64,000 nucleotides of DNA. It comes from JARRKU01 sp963675565. GTDB taxonomy: Bacteria > Desulfobacterota > Desulfobacteria > Desulfobacterales > Desulfosarcinaceae. The stretch covers positions 1 through 64,000 of the forward strand of contig CAXXYD010000004.1 of the NCBI GenBank assembly GCA_963675565.2, written 5' to 3'. This document shows, in pieces, positions 24,419-32,858 of the stretch. A program made the translations under genes and the position numbers. Positions within the stretch are counted from its first letter, which is position 1. Each line of letters opens with the position of its first letter. The notes under the pieces are model-generated. The model worked only from the letters and a program-made list of their open reading frames with translations, was not told where the DNA came from and did not search any database.

Positions 24419-24529
24419 ATGGACAAAACGACAACGAGCTGTTCCCTTTGTGGCGAATTGATCATCGCTTCGAAAGGATATTTCATGGATTCAAATCTAA
24501 ATGTCCATCCAGGAGGCAACGATGCATAA
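24419..24529 (+). CDS. Small CxxC protein, hypothetical (36 aa)
   Basis: A short frame with a good ribosome binding site (GGGAGGGCGTCCA before ATG) and one CSLC pair, MDKTTTSCSLCGELIIASKG, then a hydrophilic tail. The stop overlaps the start of the glutaredoxin-like gene by eight bases, compatible with translational coupling. No family recognised; a metal- or thiol-binding peptide or simply a leader are both possible. Confidence 0.4.
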   Translation: MDKTTTSCSLCGELIIASKGYFMDSNLNVHPGGNDA

Positions 24530-25358
24530 TGCCATCTATACGGCGACCGGATGCGCCCGGTGCAAGATTACCAAACGATATATGAAAGAAAACGGCATTG
24601 CCTACGATGAGTTCGATTTCAAAGCCGAGGGCAAGGATGCCTTTGCCAAGTTTTACCGGGAAAACCGCAGCGCCATCTTTCGTGACAAGGAAGGGGTGGA
24701 ATTTCCAGTCTTTACAGACGGCACCACCATCCGCCAGGGCGTCAGCGTGATTATCGGCCATCTGGTGTCGGGTACCAGACTGGATGGATACATTAAACGC
24801 AGTGTGCTGCACGGAGAATGGATCGACGGGTTCGATATCTCCGGAGGCGACCCGGCTGATGCCGACGAATTGATAGGTGTGCTCTCTTACCTGCAGAAAA
24901 GCGGACTGAAGATACAGATGACCACCAATGGGAAGAATTCGTCGGTTCTGGAAAAATTGCTGGAAAAAAAGATAGGCCACTGCCTTATCATGGATGTCGT
25001 CGGACCCGCCCATCTGTATTCACAGATGATCGGGGATGAGATTACGCCGGATGATCTGGCACGGTCAATCAAATTGACCGCTCGCTTTGATGAATACCGG
25101 TTCTTCACTACCATATCTCCGGTAGTCCGAGAAGATGAAAGCGTTTCGTATCTGACGCCGGAAGAAATTGGCGAGGCCGCAAAAATGATCGAAGCGGCAA
25201 CAGGGAGCAAAAAGCACCCTTATTTGCTGCGCACTTGCGACATCGAAAGCCTCAGCGATTTACGCCTCAAATCATTAGAACCACTGCCGCCTGCGGCCCT
25301 GTTCAAGTATCGCACCGCTGCACGCAGATATCAGGTAATGACAGAACTGGAAAAATAG
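24522..25358 (+). CDS. Glutaredoxin-like domain fused to a radical-SAM-like barrel without cluster cysteines
   Basis: A 278-residue protein. Residues 1-75 form a glutaredoxin/NrdH-like fold with CARC at 11-14 and EFPVFTDG as the cis-Pro region. From about 95 the sequence follows a radical SAM activase-type barrel (WIDGFDISGGDPADADELIGVLSYLQ, LKIQMTTNGKNSSVL, IGHCLIMDVVGP). The CX3CX2C motif that binds the 4Fe-4S cluster, expected just before GGDP, is absent. It therefore probably is not a SAM-cleaving enzyme. The start at 24522 follows CAGGAGGCAACG. Function unknown; last gene of the IclR-controlled set. Confidence 0.65.
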   Translation: MHNAIYTATGCARCKITKRYMKENGIAYDEFDFKAEGKDAFAKFYRENRSAIFRDKEGVEFPVFTDGTTIRQGVSVIIGHLVSGTRLDGYIKRSVLHGEWIDGFDISGGDPADADELIGVLSYLQKSGLKIQMTTNGKNSSVLEKLLEKKIGHCLIMDVVGPAHLYSQMIGDEITPDDLARSIKLTARFDEYRFFTTISPVVREDESVSYLTPEEIGEAAKMIEAATGSKKHPYLLRTCDIESLSDLRLKSLEPLPPAALFKYRTAARRYQVMTELEK

Positions 25359-25482
25359 AAAATCCAACCAAAAGCATAGCTGCAATACACGAAGCGGCAA
25401 CCGAGATTCCAGCATTGTGTGGCGTCGATCACTTTTCATGTCAGGACGCGACATAATCCGAGTATGGCTTGGTTCTAACTTG

Positions 25483-25512
25483 TGAACCAGAATTTTCAAT
25501 TATTCTGGTTCA
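25483..25512 (+). terminator. Hairpin terminator-like repeat
   Basis: A perfect 11-bp inverted repeat TGAACCAGAAT ... ATTCTGGTTCA with an 8-base loop, 125 bp after the last gene of the TRAP/Lpd set and followed by a mixed T-rich stretch. A likely end of that operon. Confidence 0.5.
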
Positions 25513-25581
25513 TCACTTCTTTAAAAGCCGTCAGGTCAAACAACGGAATCCCCCCTAATGACGGGATGAGTCATTGCGGCT

Positions 25582-25680
25582 CTAATGCACCATCAAGAAC
25601 GCGTAGCGGTCCATCTTCTGTGCGTAGTCGGTGCGCACGTTGATCCTCTGGGGATCGACCCACTTGTAGTCTGCGTAGCC
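25582..25680 (-). pseudogene. Short 3' gene remnant, possibly Cache-domain sensor
   Basis: The minus strand encodes GYADYKWVDPQRINVRTDYAQ, then KMDRYAFLMVH and a stop. The pattern (G..DYKW.(N/D)P ... K..Y ... D....) is reminiscent of the end of Cache sensor domains, but the match is by eye and short. There is no start codon or upstream continuation: its 5' side is cut by a piece of the dispersed repeat. Identity is uncertain. Confidence 0.3.
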
Positions 25681-25682
25681 GT

Positions 25683-25742
25683 TTGCGCGCCCCTTTCAGG
25701 GGCCGGCCAACGCCGGGCCCCCTGGACCCGGATTTTTACTTC
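25683..25742 (-). repeat. Dispersed intergenic repeat, partial copy F
   Basis: On the minus strand this reads AGTAAAAATCCGGGTCCAG, GGGCCCGG, then GGCCCCTGAAAGGGGCG and GCAAACGGCT. It is nearly identical to the left 60 bp of the copy at 51845. Only the left end is present, joined abruptly to the gene remnant at 25582-25680. Confidence 0.75.
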
Positions 25743-26014
25743 GGCTGATGCAAGGTGCCCTGTTTTCCGCTTGATGGCTCTTCTTCAACCGACTTTGATT
25801 CAACCACCCCGGCCGTCTGCAACGCCTTGAAGTTGATTTTCCGGCCCCCGCTCAAAGCCCTGTCTTCGGTCAAGCCCCTTGCCGTGGAGTATGCCCAGAC
25901 ATCCAGTACCTGTGACAGGCAGGCCGTCATCCTTGCAGCAAGGGACAGGGTTCTCTGGAGACAGGGAACGATTCCGAAGACAATACACTTTTTAATGACG
26001 TTTCCCACTTTCAT
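25736..26014 (-). CDS. Hypothetical protein (92 aa)
   Basis: ATG at 26014 (reading MKVGNVIKKCIVFGIVPCLQ) is preceded by AAAGAGAA. An N-terminal moderately hydrophobic stretch and a hydrophilic, Ser/Glu-rich C-terminus (VEEEPSSGKQ) are the only visible features. The TAA stop lies at the very end of the repeat fragment. Same strand as the Lpd operon, 178 bp behind it. Not recognised; may be spurious. Confidence 0.35.
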   Translation of the reverse strand: MKVGNVIKKCIVFGIVPCLQRTLSLAARMTACLSQVLDVWAYSTARGLTEDRALSGGRKINFKALQTAGVVESKSVEEEPSSGKQGTLHQPK

Positions 26015-26192
26015 CTGGCAATTCTCTTTAAACAACGGATGTACGCTTCCGGCAGGGTCGCCGGCGGGTTGCCATCCCGATCCGCCCGCATCCGTGTTGT
26101 CGGCGGGATATAAAACCTGTGCCCTGCGATTCAGGGCGATTCAAATCCGCCGGGCATCGAAAGAAACCAAGACGGCATGATTTGCGGATTGT

Positions 26193-27587
26193 TCACATAT
26201 GGATCGGCTGGCCCCCGGCGGCCCGCATACACTCCTGGAGTGACTCCGAAAGGGTCGGATGGGCATGTATCATACCGGCGATATCCTGCGGCAGCAGTTC
26301 CGCTGTCTTTGCGAGCAGCATTTCATGGATCATCTCAGTAGCGTCAGCACCGACAATATGGGCGCCCAATATTTCATCGGTATCCGCGTCGACCAAGACT
26401 TTAACCATGCCGTCGGGTTGCTCCACGGCCACCGCTTTACCTGTCCCGCGATAGGGAAAAACCGCTTTTTTGAATGGGATTCCGCTTGCTTTTGCCTGTG
26501 CTTCCCGCAGGCCGAAACTGGCCACCTGAGGTTCGCAGTAAATGGCGGATGGAATCGCATTGACATCCACCCGTCGCGGGGGATTGCAGCCGGCCATGTA
26601 CTCCACGGCGACCTGCCCTTCCCTGGAGGCCACGTGGGCCAGCAGGGGCGTTGCCACCACATCGCCGACGGCGAATACCCCCGGCACGGATGTTTCATTG
26701 TAATCACCCACCGGGATATACCCGCTCTCCGTTTTTAGGCTGATGCTGTCCAGGCCGATACCATCGGTGTTTGGTGTCCGCCCGAAAACGCACAGCGCCT
26801 TTTCGGCGATCAACGTTGTTTTTTCACCGCCGGACGCTTCCAGGGCGATGGTGACCTGGCGGTCCGATCTTTCCAGCGAGACCGCCCGGGTGCCGGTCAG
26901 CACTGTGATCCCTTTTCTACGGAACGACGCGGCCAGTACGGACACTGTCTCTTCGTCTTCAAAAGGGAGGATATGGTCCGCCATCTCTACCAGGGTCACT
27001 TGGACACCGAAGGCGTTCATCACGTAGGCAAATTCACAGCCAATGGCGCCGGCACCCAGTATGGCCAAACTTTTGGGAAGCGTCTTCAGGGAAAGAAGAC
27101 CTGTGGAAGACAGAACCCGTTCTTCATCAAAAGCGAAACCCGGAAGTGCAAGGGGGCGCGAGCCGGTGGCAATAAGAATTTTTTTGCCTTCGATCCCGGT
27201 GCCATCCGAAAGGACCAGCTTGTTCCTGGCGGCGATTCTCGCCGTGTCCTGAATGAGGTCCACCCCGTTTTTCTGCAGCAATCCTTTTACCCCTTTCAGC
27301 AGCCGGCCGGCGGCCTGTCGCGATTTTTCGTAAACCTTGCCGTAGTCCAGCATGGAAGTCTCCACCTGCACACCGATATGTGCCAATTGCTTCCCGCTCA
27401 GGACCAGGTTTGCCTGGTGAATCAGGTTTTTGGAAGGGATGCATCCCCAGTTGAGGCATACCCCGCCCGGCTTATCCTTTTCTACCACGCAGGCCTTCAG
27501 ACCAAGCTGCGCGGCCCGGATACCCGCCACGTAACCGCCGGGTCCGGCTCCGATGATCACCAAATCATATGGTCTGGCATCTGCCAT
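26193..27587 (-). CDS. lpdA: Dihydrolipoyl dehydrogenase (E3), copy 2
   Basis: A 464-residue enzyme with LVIIGAGPGGYVAGIRA, the redox pair in GGVCLNWGCIPSKNLI (C44, C49), LAILGAGAIGCEFAYVM, VPGVFAVGDVV and HAHPTLSESL. The start at 27587 follows AAAGGAGTGGCC; the 13-codon longer frame is not needed. It is the last well-supported member of the long minus-strand gene set that contains E1 alpha, E1 beta and E2, so it probably supplies the E3 activity of that complex, although it is separated from them by the envelope genes. Confidence 0.93.
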   Translation of the reverse strand: MADARPYDLVIIGAGPGGYVAGIRAAQLGLKACVVEKDKPGGVCLNWGCIPSKNLIHQANLVLSGKQLAHIGVQVETSMLDYGKVYEKSRQAAGRLLKGVKGLLQKNGVDLIQDTARIAARNKLVLSDGTGIEGKKILIATGSRPLALPGFAFDEERVLSSTGLLSLKTLPKSLAILGAGAIGCEFAYVMNAFGVQVTLVEMADHILPFEDEETVSVLAASFRRKGITVLTGTRAVSLERSDRQVTIALEASGGEKTTLIAEKALCVFGRTPNTDGIGLDSISLKTESGYIPVGDYNETSVPGVFAVGDVVATPLLAHVASREGQVAVEYMAGCNPPRRVDVNAIPSAIYCEPQVASFGLREAQAKASGIPFKKAVFPYRGTGKAVAVEQPDGMVKVLVDADTDEILGAHIVGADATEMIHEMLLAKTAELLPQDIAGMIHAHPTLSESLQECMRAAGGQPIHM

Positions 27588-27686
27588 GGCCACTCCTTTG
27601 TTCTGTTTGTTTTCCACCATCTGCAAAGCCGGGAAAATCCGCCCAACGGCTCACGGCACGCCCATTGTGTCCTTTCCGGACGCGTA

Positions 27687-30125
27687 TCACCCGGCAGCCG
27701 CTATTTTTCCGTCCTGCCTTTTGCCGTCCCTGAAATCCGGTTCCAGGCAATCCCGCTTTCGCTGCACCCTGCCAAAGGCCGTCGGACGAAGCAGAAATCT
27801 GGCAAGCGCGGGCAGAATCACCATCGCCCCCACCATGTTCCACAGAAACATAAACGCCAGCAAAACGCCCGTGTCTGCCTGGAATTTAATCGGTGAAAAC
27901 AGCCAGCTGCCCACACCGATGGACAGAGTTATCCCGGTAAAAGAAACGGCTCGCCCGGTGGTATTCAGGGTCTGGTAGTATGCATCCCGCAGCTCGTAGC
28001 CCAGTTCCAGATAGTGGCGCAACCTGTTGAAAATATAGATCCCGTAGTCGACACCAATGCCAACGCCCACTACGATAACGGGAAGGGTGGCCACTTTCAC
28101 ACCAATCCCGTACCTGGCCATCAGCGCCTCGCACAGGATCGAGGTGAGAAAAAGGGGGATGACCACACAAAGGGCACCGCGAACCGAATGGTATGCTAGC
28201 AGGCACACCAGAAAGATTACGGCGTATACCAGTACGACCATGAGAGTCTGGGCCTTTTCGACCTCGATATTGGTGGCGGCCTCAATACCGGCGTTGCCGG
28301 CCGCCAGAAGGAACTGAAACGATTCTGTATTGTTTTCCGCTGCAAAAGCCTCGGCGGCATCAACGACGCGCTGCAGCGTTTCAGCCTTGTGGTCCGTCAG
28401 ATAAACAAGCAGCGGCGACATCTCTCCCGTGTGAGACGTTAAGTCAGTGGAAATTTTGATCACCATATTGTCCAGGGCGATTTTACTTCGGGGAATGGCC
28501 ATCCACTTCAAATTCCCCTCGTTGAAGGCGGCGTTGAGAAGCTTCAGCTGGTCGACGTAGGTAATAACCCCCTGTACGCCTTTCAATTGCCCCAGGGCAC
28601 GCTTGAAGCGCTCCGCGGCAACCACGGCCTGATAACGGCTGTTCCCCGCCTTCGGCGTCTGCAGCATCACCACGAATATATCACTGCTGGTGGCATAGTG
28701 CCGGTTCATATAGGCATTGTCACGATTGTAGCGCGAGTCTTTTCGAAGCTCGGGGGCGCCGGGATCAAGATCTCCGATCTGCAGGCCATCCCGCATATAC
28801 ACGCCCCAGCAGAAGGCCAGGGCGGTAGTCACAAGCGCTGCAGCGGCCCATCGGGTTCGAGTCAGGTTCGCCAGCCTTCCCCACAGGGGATGCGAGGTGC
28901 CCTTTTCCCGGTTGGCGAGCCGTTCGATGGCCTTTGGGTTGATGCCCGAACAGGACATAAGCACCGGAAGAAACATCAAGTCGGTGAAAGCCACCACGAC
29001 AACACCCACAGTCGCGCCAACTGCTATATCCTGAATGACGCCGATCCGGATAACAAACAGTAGCGCAAAACCGATCGCATCGGTCAGCAGGGCCGCCATC
29101 CCAGGCCGGTAGATCATGCGGAATCCCCGGCGGGCAGCTGTAAACCTGTCGGCGCCGCCGGTCATCTCGTGAGCCATCGCGTTGAACATCTGTATGCCAT
29201 GGCTCACGCCAAGCGCAAACATCAAAAATGGCACAAGCATCGAATACGGATTCAAGCCGTAGCCCAAGGCCCGCAAAAGGCCCATCTGCCAGATGACCGC
29301 AACCAGGGAGGAAAAAGCCCTTACCAGAGTGCTCCTCCAGCATCTGGAATTGTACAGCAGGAGAAGGAGAAGAATAACAAAGGCAATGACAAAAAATAGC
29401 AGGACACGGGTCGACCCATCGATCAGATCGCCCACAATTTTGGCAAAGCCCGTGATATGGATCTGGATGGCATCGCTTTGGAACTTGTTCCGAACCCGCT
29501 CCAGGTGTGCCGAAAACTTGCGGTAGTCAAGCGCCTGGCCCGTTTCCGGATCAATATCCATGAGCGGCGCGAGGATAATGCTTGACTTGAAGTCGTTTGC
29601 GACCAGCGAGCCGATCTCGCCGGACCGCATCACGTTGCGTTGCACCTGTTCCAGGCTTTTGGGGGACCCGTTGTAAGTATCCGGGATGACCGGCCCGCCC
29701 TCGAAGCCTTCCGCCGTAACCTCGGTCCAGCGGGTCTGCGGGGTCCACAGCGACTTCAAGCCGGCCCGGTCCACGCCCGGAATAAAAAAGATTTCGTCGT
29801 TCATTTCCTGCAGGGTCTGCAAATATGCCGCACTGAAAATGTCCTCGCGGGTGGTTTCCACCGCAATCCGCACGATGTTGCCCAAACCCTTCAGGTCATG
29901 CTGATGTTTCAAGTAGTTTTGGATAAAGGGATGATAGGTCGGTATCATGCGCAAAAAACTGGCTTCCGGGCGAAGCTGGATCATCTGGTATCCAAGAACC
30001 ACCGTAATGACAAGGAAGAGAACCATGACGAGCATTCGGCGACCGAACAGAAAGCGCTCCAAAAAGCCACGCTCTTTTTTCCATAGCGGGTTTATTTGTG
30101 CCGATGTATTTGATGTCATCATCAA
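27687..30125 (-). CDS. RND/MMPL-superfamily transporter
   Basis: An 812-residue inner-membrane protein with two repeated halves, each with a single N-terminal helix (MLVMVLFLVITVVLGYQM; WAAAALVTTALAFCWGVYM), a large periplasmic loop and five clustered helices. The helix-rich regions VIAFVILLLLLLYNS ... FLMFALGVSHGIQMF and VVGVGIGVDYGIYIFNRL are typical of hydrophobe/lipid-exporter (MMPL, HpnN-like) RND members. One base separates it from the YCF48-like gene, and it belongs to the DUF1302/DUF1329/YCF48/RND gene set seen in other Proteobacteria. It likely moves a hydrophobic compound across the envelope; substrate unknown. Confidence 0.88.
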   Translation of the reverse strand: MMMTSNTSAQINPLWKKERGFLERFLFGRRMLVMVLFLVITVVLGYQMIQLRPEASFLRMIPTYHPFIQNYLKHQHDLKGLGNIVRIAVETTREDIFSAAYLQTLQEMNDEIFFIPGVDRAGLKSLWTPQTRWTEVTAEGFEGGPVIPDTYNGSPKSLEQVQRNVMRSGEIGSLVANDFKSSIILAPLMDIDPETGQALDYRKFSAHLERVRNKFQSDAIQIHITGFAKIVGDLIDGSTRVLLFFVIAFVILLLLLLYNSRCWRSTLVRAFSSLVAVIWQMGLLRALGYGLNPYSMLVPFLMFALGVSHGIQMFNAMAHEMTGGADRFTAARRGFRMIYRPGMAALLTDAIGFALLFVIRIGVIQDIAVGATVGVVVVAFTDLMFLPVLMSCSGINPKAIERLANREKGTSHPLWGRLANLTRTRWAAAALVTTALAFCWGVYMRDGLQIGDLDPGAPELRKDSRYNRDNAYMNRHYATSSDIFVVMLQTPKAGNSRYQAVVAAERFKRALGQLKGVQGVITYVDQLKLLNAAFNEGNLKWMAIPRSKIALDNMVIKISTDLTSHTGEMSPLLVYLTDHKAETLQRVVDAAEAFAAENNTESFQFLLAAGNAGIEAATNIEVEKAQTLMVVLVYAVIFLVCLLAYHSVRGALCVVIPLFLTSILCEALMARYGIGVKVATLPVIVVGVGIGVDYGIYIFNRLRHYLELGYELRDAYYQTLNTTGRAVSFTGITLSIGVGSWLFSPIKFQADTGVLLAFMFLWNMVGAMVILPALARFLLRPTAFGRVQRKRDCLEPDFRDGKRQDGKIAAAG

Positions 30126-30126
30126 C

Positions 30127-31359
30127 CTATTTAACGGTTTCGCTCAAAGTGATGCAGGTCAAACCTCCCATGCCGGCAAGGACGAGATCACCCCCGGCCG
30201 CCTCGGCAACTGCCACACAACCGGGAAATTGCCGCTTCAGGGGGAAAAAAGTCCTCCCGCCATCGATACTGTGAAGCAACGTACCGGCATTGGCCACCAT
30301 GACAACCGAACCGTCGGATAGCACGCAGGCTCCCGACAAAGACCCCGATTGGGGTGCCTGGACGGGTTCCCACGACCCGCCCTGATCCGCAGACCGGTAG
30401 GCAATGCCCCCCAGCCCGAAGGCGACGACATAGGCCCCTCGCATTTCGCCGACAATGCCAAAAAATGAACCTTCCTGCGGTAATTCAAGCCGTTGCCAGG
30501 ACATGCCGGCATCGCCCGACCGAAAGAGCAGACCGCCTTCACAGGCAAGAAACAGCGAACCCGCCCGGGCAATGCCATAATAATGGTACCCCTCATGATT
30601 ATCAACGCGGTCAATCATCGGGCGCCAGGAGGCCCCCCCGTCGACAGTCTGCAGAATCATTCCAAAGGCGCCGGCCACGATGCCTTCACGCTCGTTTTTG
30701 AACCACACATCCAGAAAAGGCCGACTGGGGCCCTCTTCTACCGCCGCCTGGATATCTTTTATAAAATACGTCAGGTCCTCCAGCTCCGATGCCAGTTTTT
30801 CCCGGTCGTCCCCCGTGCTGTTTTTCAGCCGCGATTTCTTCTCGGTCGTCATTTCCTCGACCTGTTCAAACATCAGTCGATTTACCACCCGGCCGTCAAG
30901 CTGTTTGGTCCAAGTTTCACCACCGTCGCAAGAACGCAAAATGACGCCATCGTGTCCCACCGCCCATCCTTTTGCGGCGGTCGGGAAATAGACCGATGTC
31001 AGGGTAGTGCTGGTGGGGACACGCGCCTGCGTCCAGGACGTGCCGCCGTCACTGGAGTATGCGATCAGACCGCCCTCGCCCACTGCCACAATCCGGGGGC
31101 CGGTGTTCACCACGTCGAGCATGACCGAAACAGGAATCCGGTCGGCGGGCACCGACGGCGCCGGCAGCAATAAAAGATCGTTGGCCGCCATTGCAGACAC
31201 AACCATCCAGAGACATCCCAGGGATACCCAAGCGCCATAAAAAGCAAACCCAAGGACCCGTCGCAGGGAGTTTGCCCCCTCAGCAGAAAAGAACCGGCGA
31301 TGGCTCAATACAGTGTCTCCTTGATCGATGTTGCCGGAAAACGGCATTTTTTCAGACAC
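30127..31359 (-). CDS. YCF48/BNR-repeat exported protein
   Basis: A 410-residue protein with an N-terminal hydrophobic export segment (LGFAFYGAWVSLGCLWMVVSAMA), then beta-propeller repeats of the YCF48/sialidase-BNR type: SSDGGTSWTQA, SCDGGETWTKQ, TVDGGASWRPM, SGDAGMSWQRL, SADQGGSWEPV and SIDGGRTFFPL. A charged helical insert (EEMTTEKKSRLKNS) interrupts the propeller near 165-205. Probably periplasmic and an accessory of the neighbouring RND transporter. GTG start; an ATG four codons on is an alternative. Confidence 0.85.
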   Translation of the reverse strand: MSEKMPFSGNIDQGDTVLSHRRFFSAEGANSLRRVLGFAFYGAWVSLGCLWMVVSAMAANDLLLLPAPSVPADRIPVSVMLDVVNTGPRIVAVGEGGLIAYSSDGGTSWTQARVPTSTTLTSVYFPTAAKGWAVGHDGVILRSCDGGETWTKQLDGRVVNRLMFEQVEEMTTEKKSRLKNSTGDDREKLASELEDLTYFIKDIQAAVEEGPSRPFLDVWFKNEREGIVAGAFGMILQTVDGGASWRPMIDRVDNHEGYHYYGIARAGSLFLACEGGLLFRSGDAGMSWQRLELPQEGSFFGIVGEMRGAYVVAFGLGGIAYRSADQGGSWEPVQAPQSGSLSGACVLSDGSVVMVANAGTLLHSIDGGRTFFPLKRQFPGCVAVAEAAGGDLVLAGMGGLTCITLSETVK

Positions 31360-31444
31360 CCGGGGAGCGGCCCGTCAAGCGGCCTTTGCGAAGCGGCCCC
31401 GCAAACCGCTATGTCGCGCGTAACCCTTTTCGGCGCCCTCTCCA

Positions 31445-32824
31445 CTACCGCCTTCCCAGTTTGCGAAGGTTTTCGGGCGTGAACAGTTTCTCCTCAAATC
31501 CCTTTTCAGGATCGTAAATGACAAATTCATCCATACCGTTCAGAAGCGCGTCCACTCCGTACGTTTCCTTCTGGAAATCATAATGGAACAAGGTAATATC
31601 AACAATCGCCGGAATATTGTAAAGGTCCCACGTGGTCTGGAGGTTGGTGCGCCACAGATTTCCACGGCCATCGTAGTTGTCGCTCAAAACAGCGATCCAT
31701 GTATCCTCGTCTATATAAAAGACGCGCTTTTCATAAGCATGCCGCTTGCCTTCCTTGAGCGTGGCTTCAAGGACCCATACGCGATGCAGCTCCCAGCGCA
31801 TGACGTCTGGATTGTGATGTCTGGCGGAGAGTACTTCCCGGCGTCCGGCATTATGGAACCGATAACAGTTGTATGGAATATACAACTCCTTTTTACCGGC
31901 GATTTTCCAGTCATAGCGGTCAATGGCGCCATTGAATACATAGGCGCCGTCGTACGTTTCAAGACCGCCGGTATCCGAGTCCGGATTGTCGTATGCGATC
32001 GTGGGCGCCCGACGGACTCTCCGCTGACCGGGCAGGTACTGCCAGGCTTTGCGCTTGTTCCGGTATGAATCCAGATAATCCAGCGCGAGAAGAAGTTCGC
32101 CTTTGCGACGTTCCGGGCTGTTGTATTCGATTAAAAGCTTGACAATCGAACCATCGAAGTCTTCGGGGGATCCACCTTTGTAGGCGATGGGATAATTTTC
32201 CTTTGCATAGCCACCACCGCCAACGGAAAAAGTCCCGTCCGGCAATACAATGCCGCTGAGATATTCAAAACTCCTGCTGGCCCCTCGGTAACGCAGAATA
32301 TGGTTGAATATGACCTCTTCTCCCCTTTTAGGTATCGGAAAAGGGATGGCGCAGTATGCATTGACGACGCCCAGGCCGTTTTCGCTCAGAGACGTTCGCG
32401 TAGCGTTCCGGAAAACGTGGTCATACACCCACTGGGGGGCGGCCATGGTTCGCCGGGTTCGATAAACATCGATCCGGTAGGTGTCCGGGTACTTGTCGAA
32501 AAGACCCTTTTGGCCGTTGCTGAGTTTGTCCGCATACTGGCCCATGTTCTGCGCCGTAATGGAGAACAGCACCGGGTCGTCCGCGAAGGGATCCGAATAG
32601 AAATCTCCGGCCGTATAGGCGATACCCGGCGGGGTATTCGCCAGCCCTCCCTTCCACTGCGGAATGGTGCCATCCGCGTTGCCGGACCGCTCCGCACCCA
32701 TGGGGGTCAGATCGGTTTTCAGCCGGGCGGCTTCCTGTGGTGTCACTCCGGCAATGGCCAATGAACACAAAAGCAGGACAATGAAAAAAATCCCGACAAT
32801 GCATTTTCTGTAGTGTTTCATCAT
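31445..32824 (-). CDS. DUF1329 outer-membrane lipoprotein-sorting-like protein
   Basis: A 459-residue exported protein. From the start at 32824 (GGAGG six bases upstream) it has a signal peptide (CIVGIFFIVLLLCSLAIAG), then VTPQEAARLKTDLTPMGAERSGNADGTIPQWKGG, the family signature of DUF1329. The later regions QYLPGQRRVRRAP, ELYIPYNCYRFH, RRVWVLEATLKEGKRHAY-like and WDLYNIPAIV are also typical. The fold resembles LolA/LolB lipid carriers, so it may ferry a hydrophobic ligand between the RND protein and the DUF1302 outer-membrane protein. Confidence 0.9.
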   Translation of the reverse strand: MMKHYRKCIVGIFFIVLLLCSLAIAGVTPQEAARLKTDLTPMGAERSGNADGTIPQWKGGLANTPPGIAYTAGDFYSDPFADDPVLFSITAQNMGQYADKLSNGQKGLFDKYPDTYRIDVYRTRRTMAAPQWVYDHVFRNATRTSLSENGLGVVNAYCAIPFPIPKRGEEVIFNHILRYRGASRSFEYLSGIVLPDGTFSVGGGGYAKENYPIAYKGGSPEDFDGSIVKLLIEYNSPERRKGELLLALDYLDSYRNKRKAWQYLPGQRRVRRAPTIAYDNPDSDTGGLETYDGAYVFNGAIDRYDWKIAGKKELYIPYNCYRFHNAGRREVLSARHHNPDVMRWELHRVWVLEATLKEGKRHAYEKRVFYIDEDTWIAVLSDNYDGRGNLWRTNLQTTWDLYNIPAIVDITLFHYDFQKETYGVDALLNGMDEFVIYDPEKGFEEKLFTPENLRKLGRR

Positions 32825-32858
32825 TAATGGCCTCCATCCAAGGAAAGATTTTCGGTAA

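Noticed and set aside
23008..27587. Recent duplication of lpdA
   Set aside because: The two Lpd proteins differ throughout, including around the redox cysteines, and lie in separate operons on opposite strands; they are distinct paralogues.
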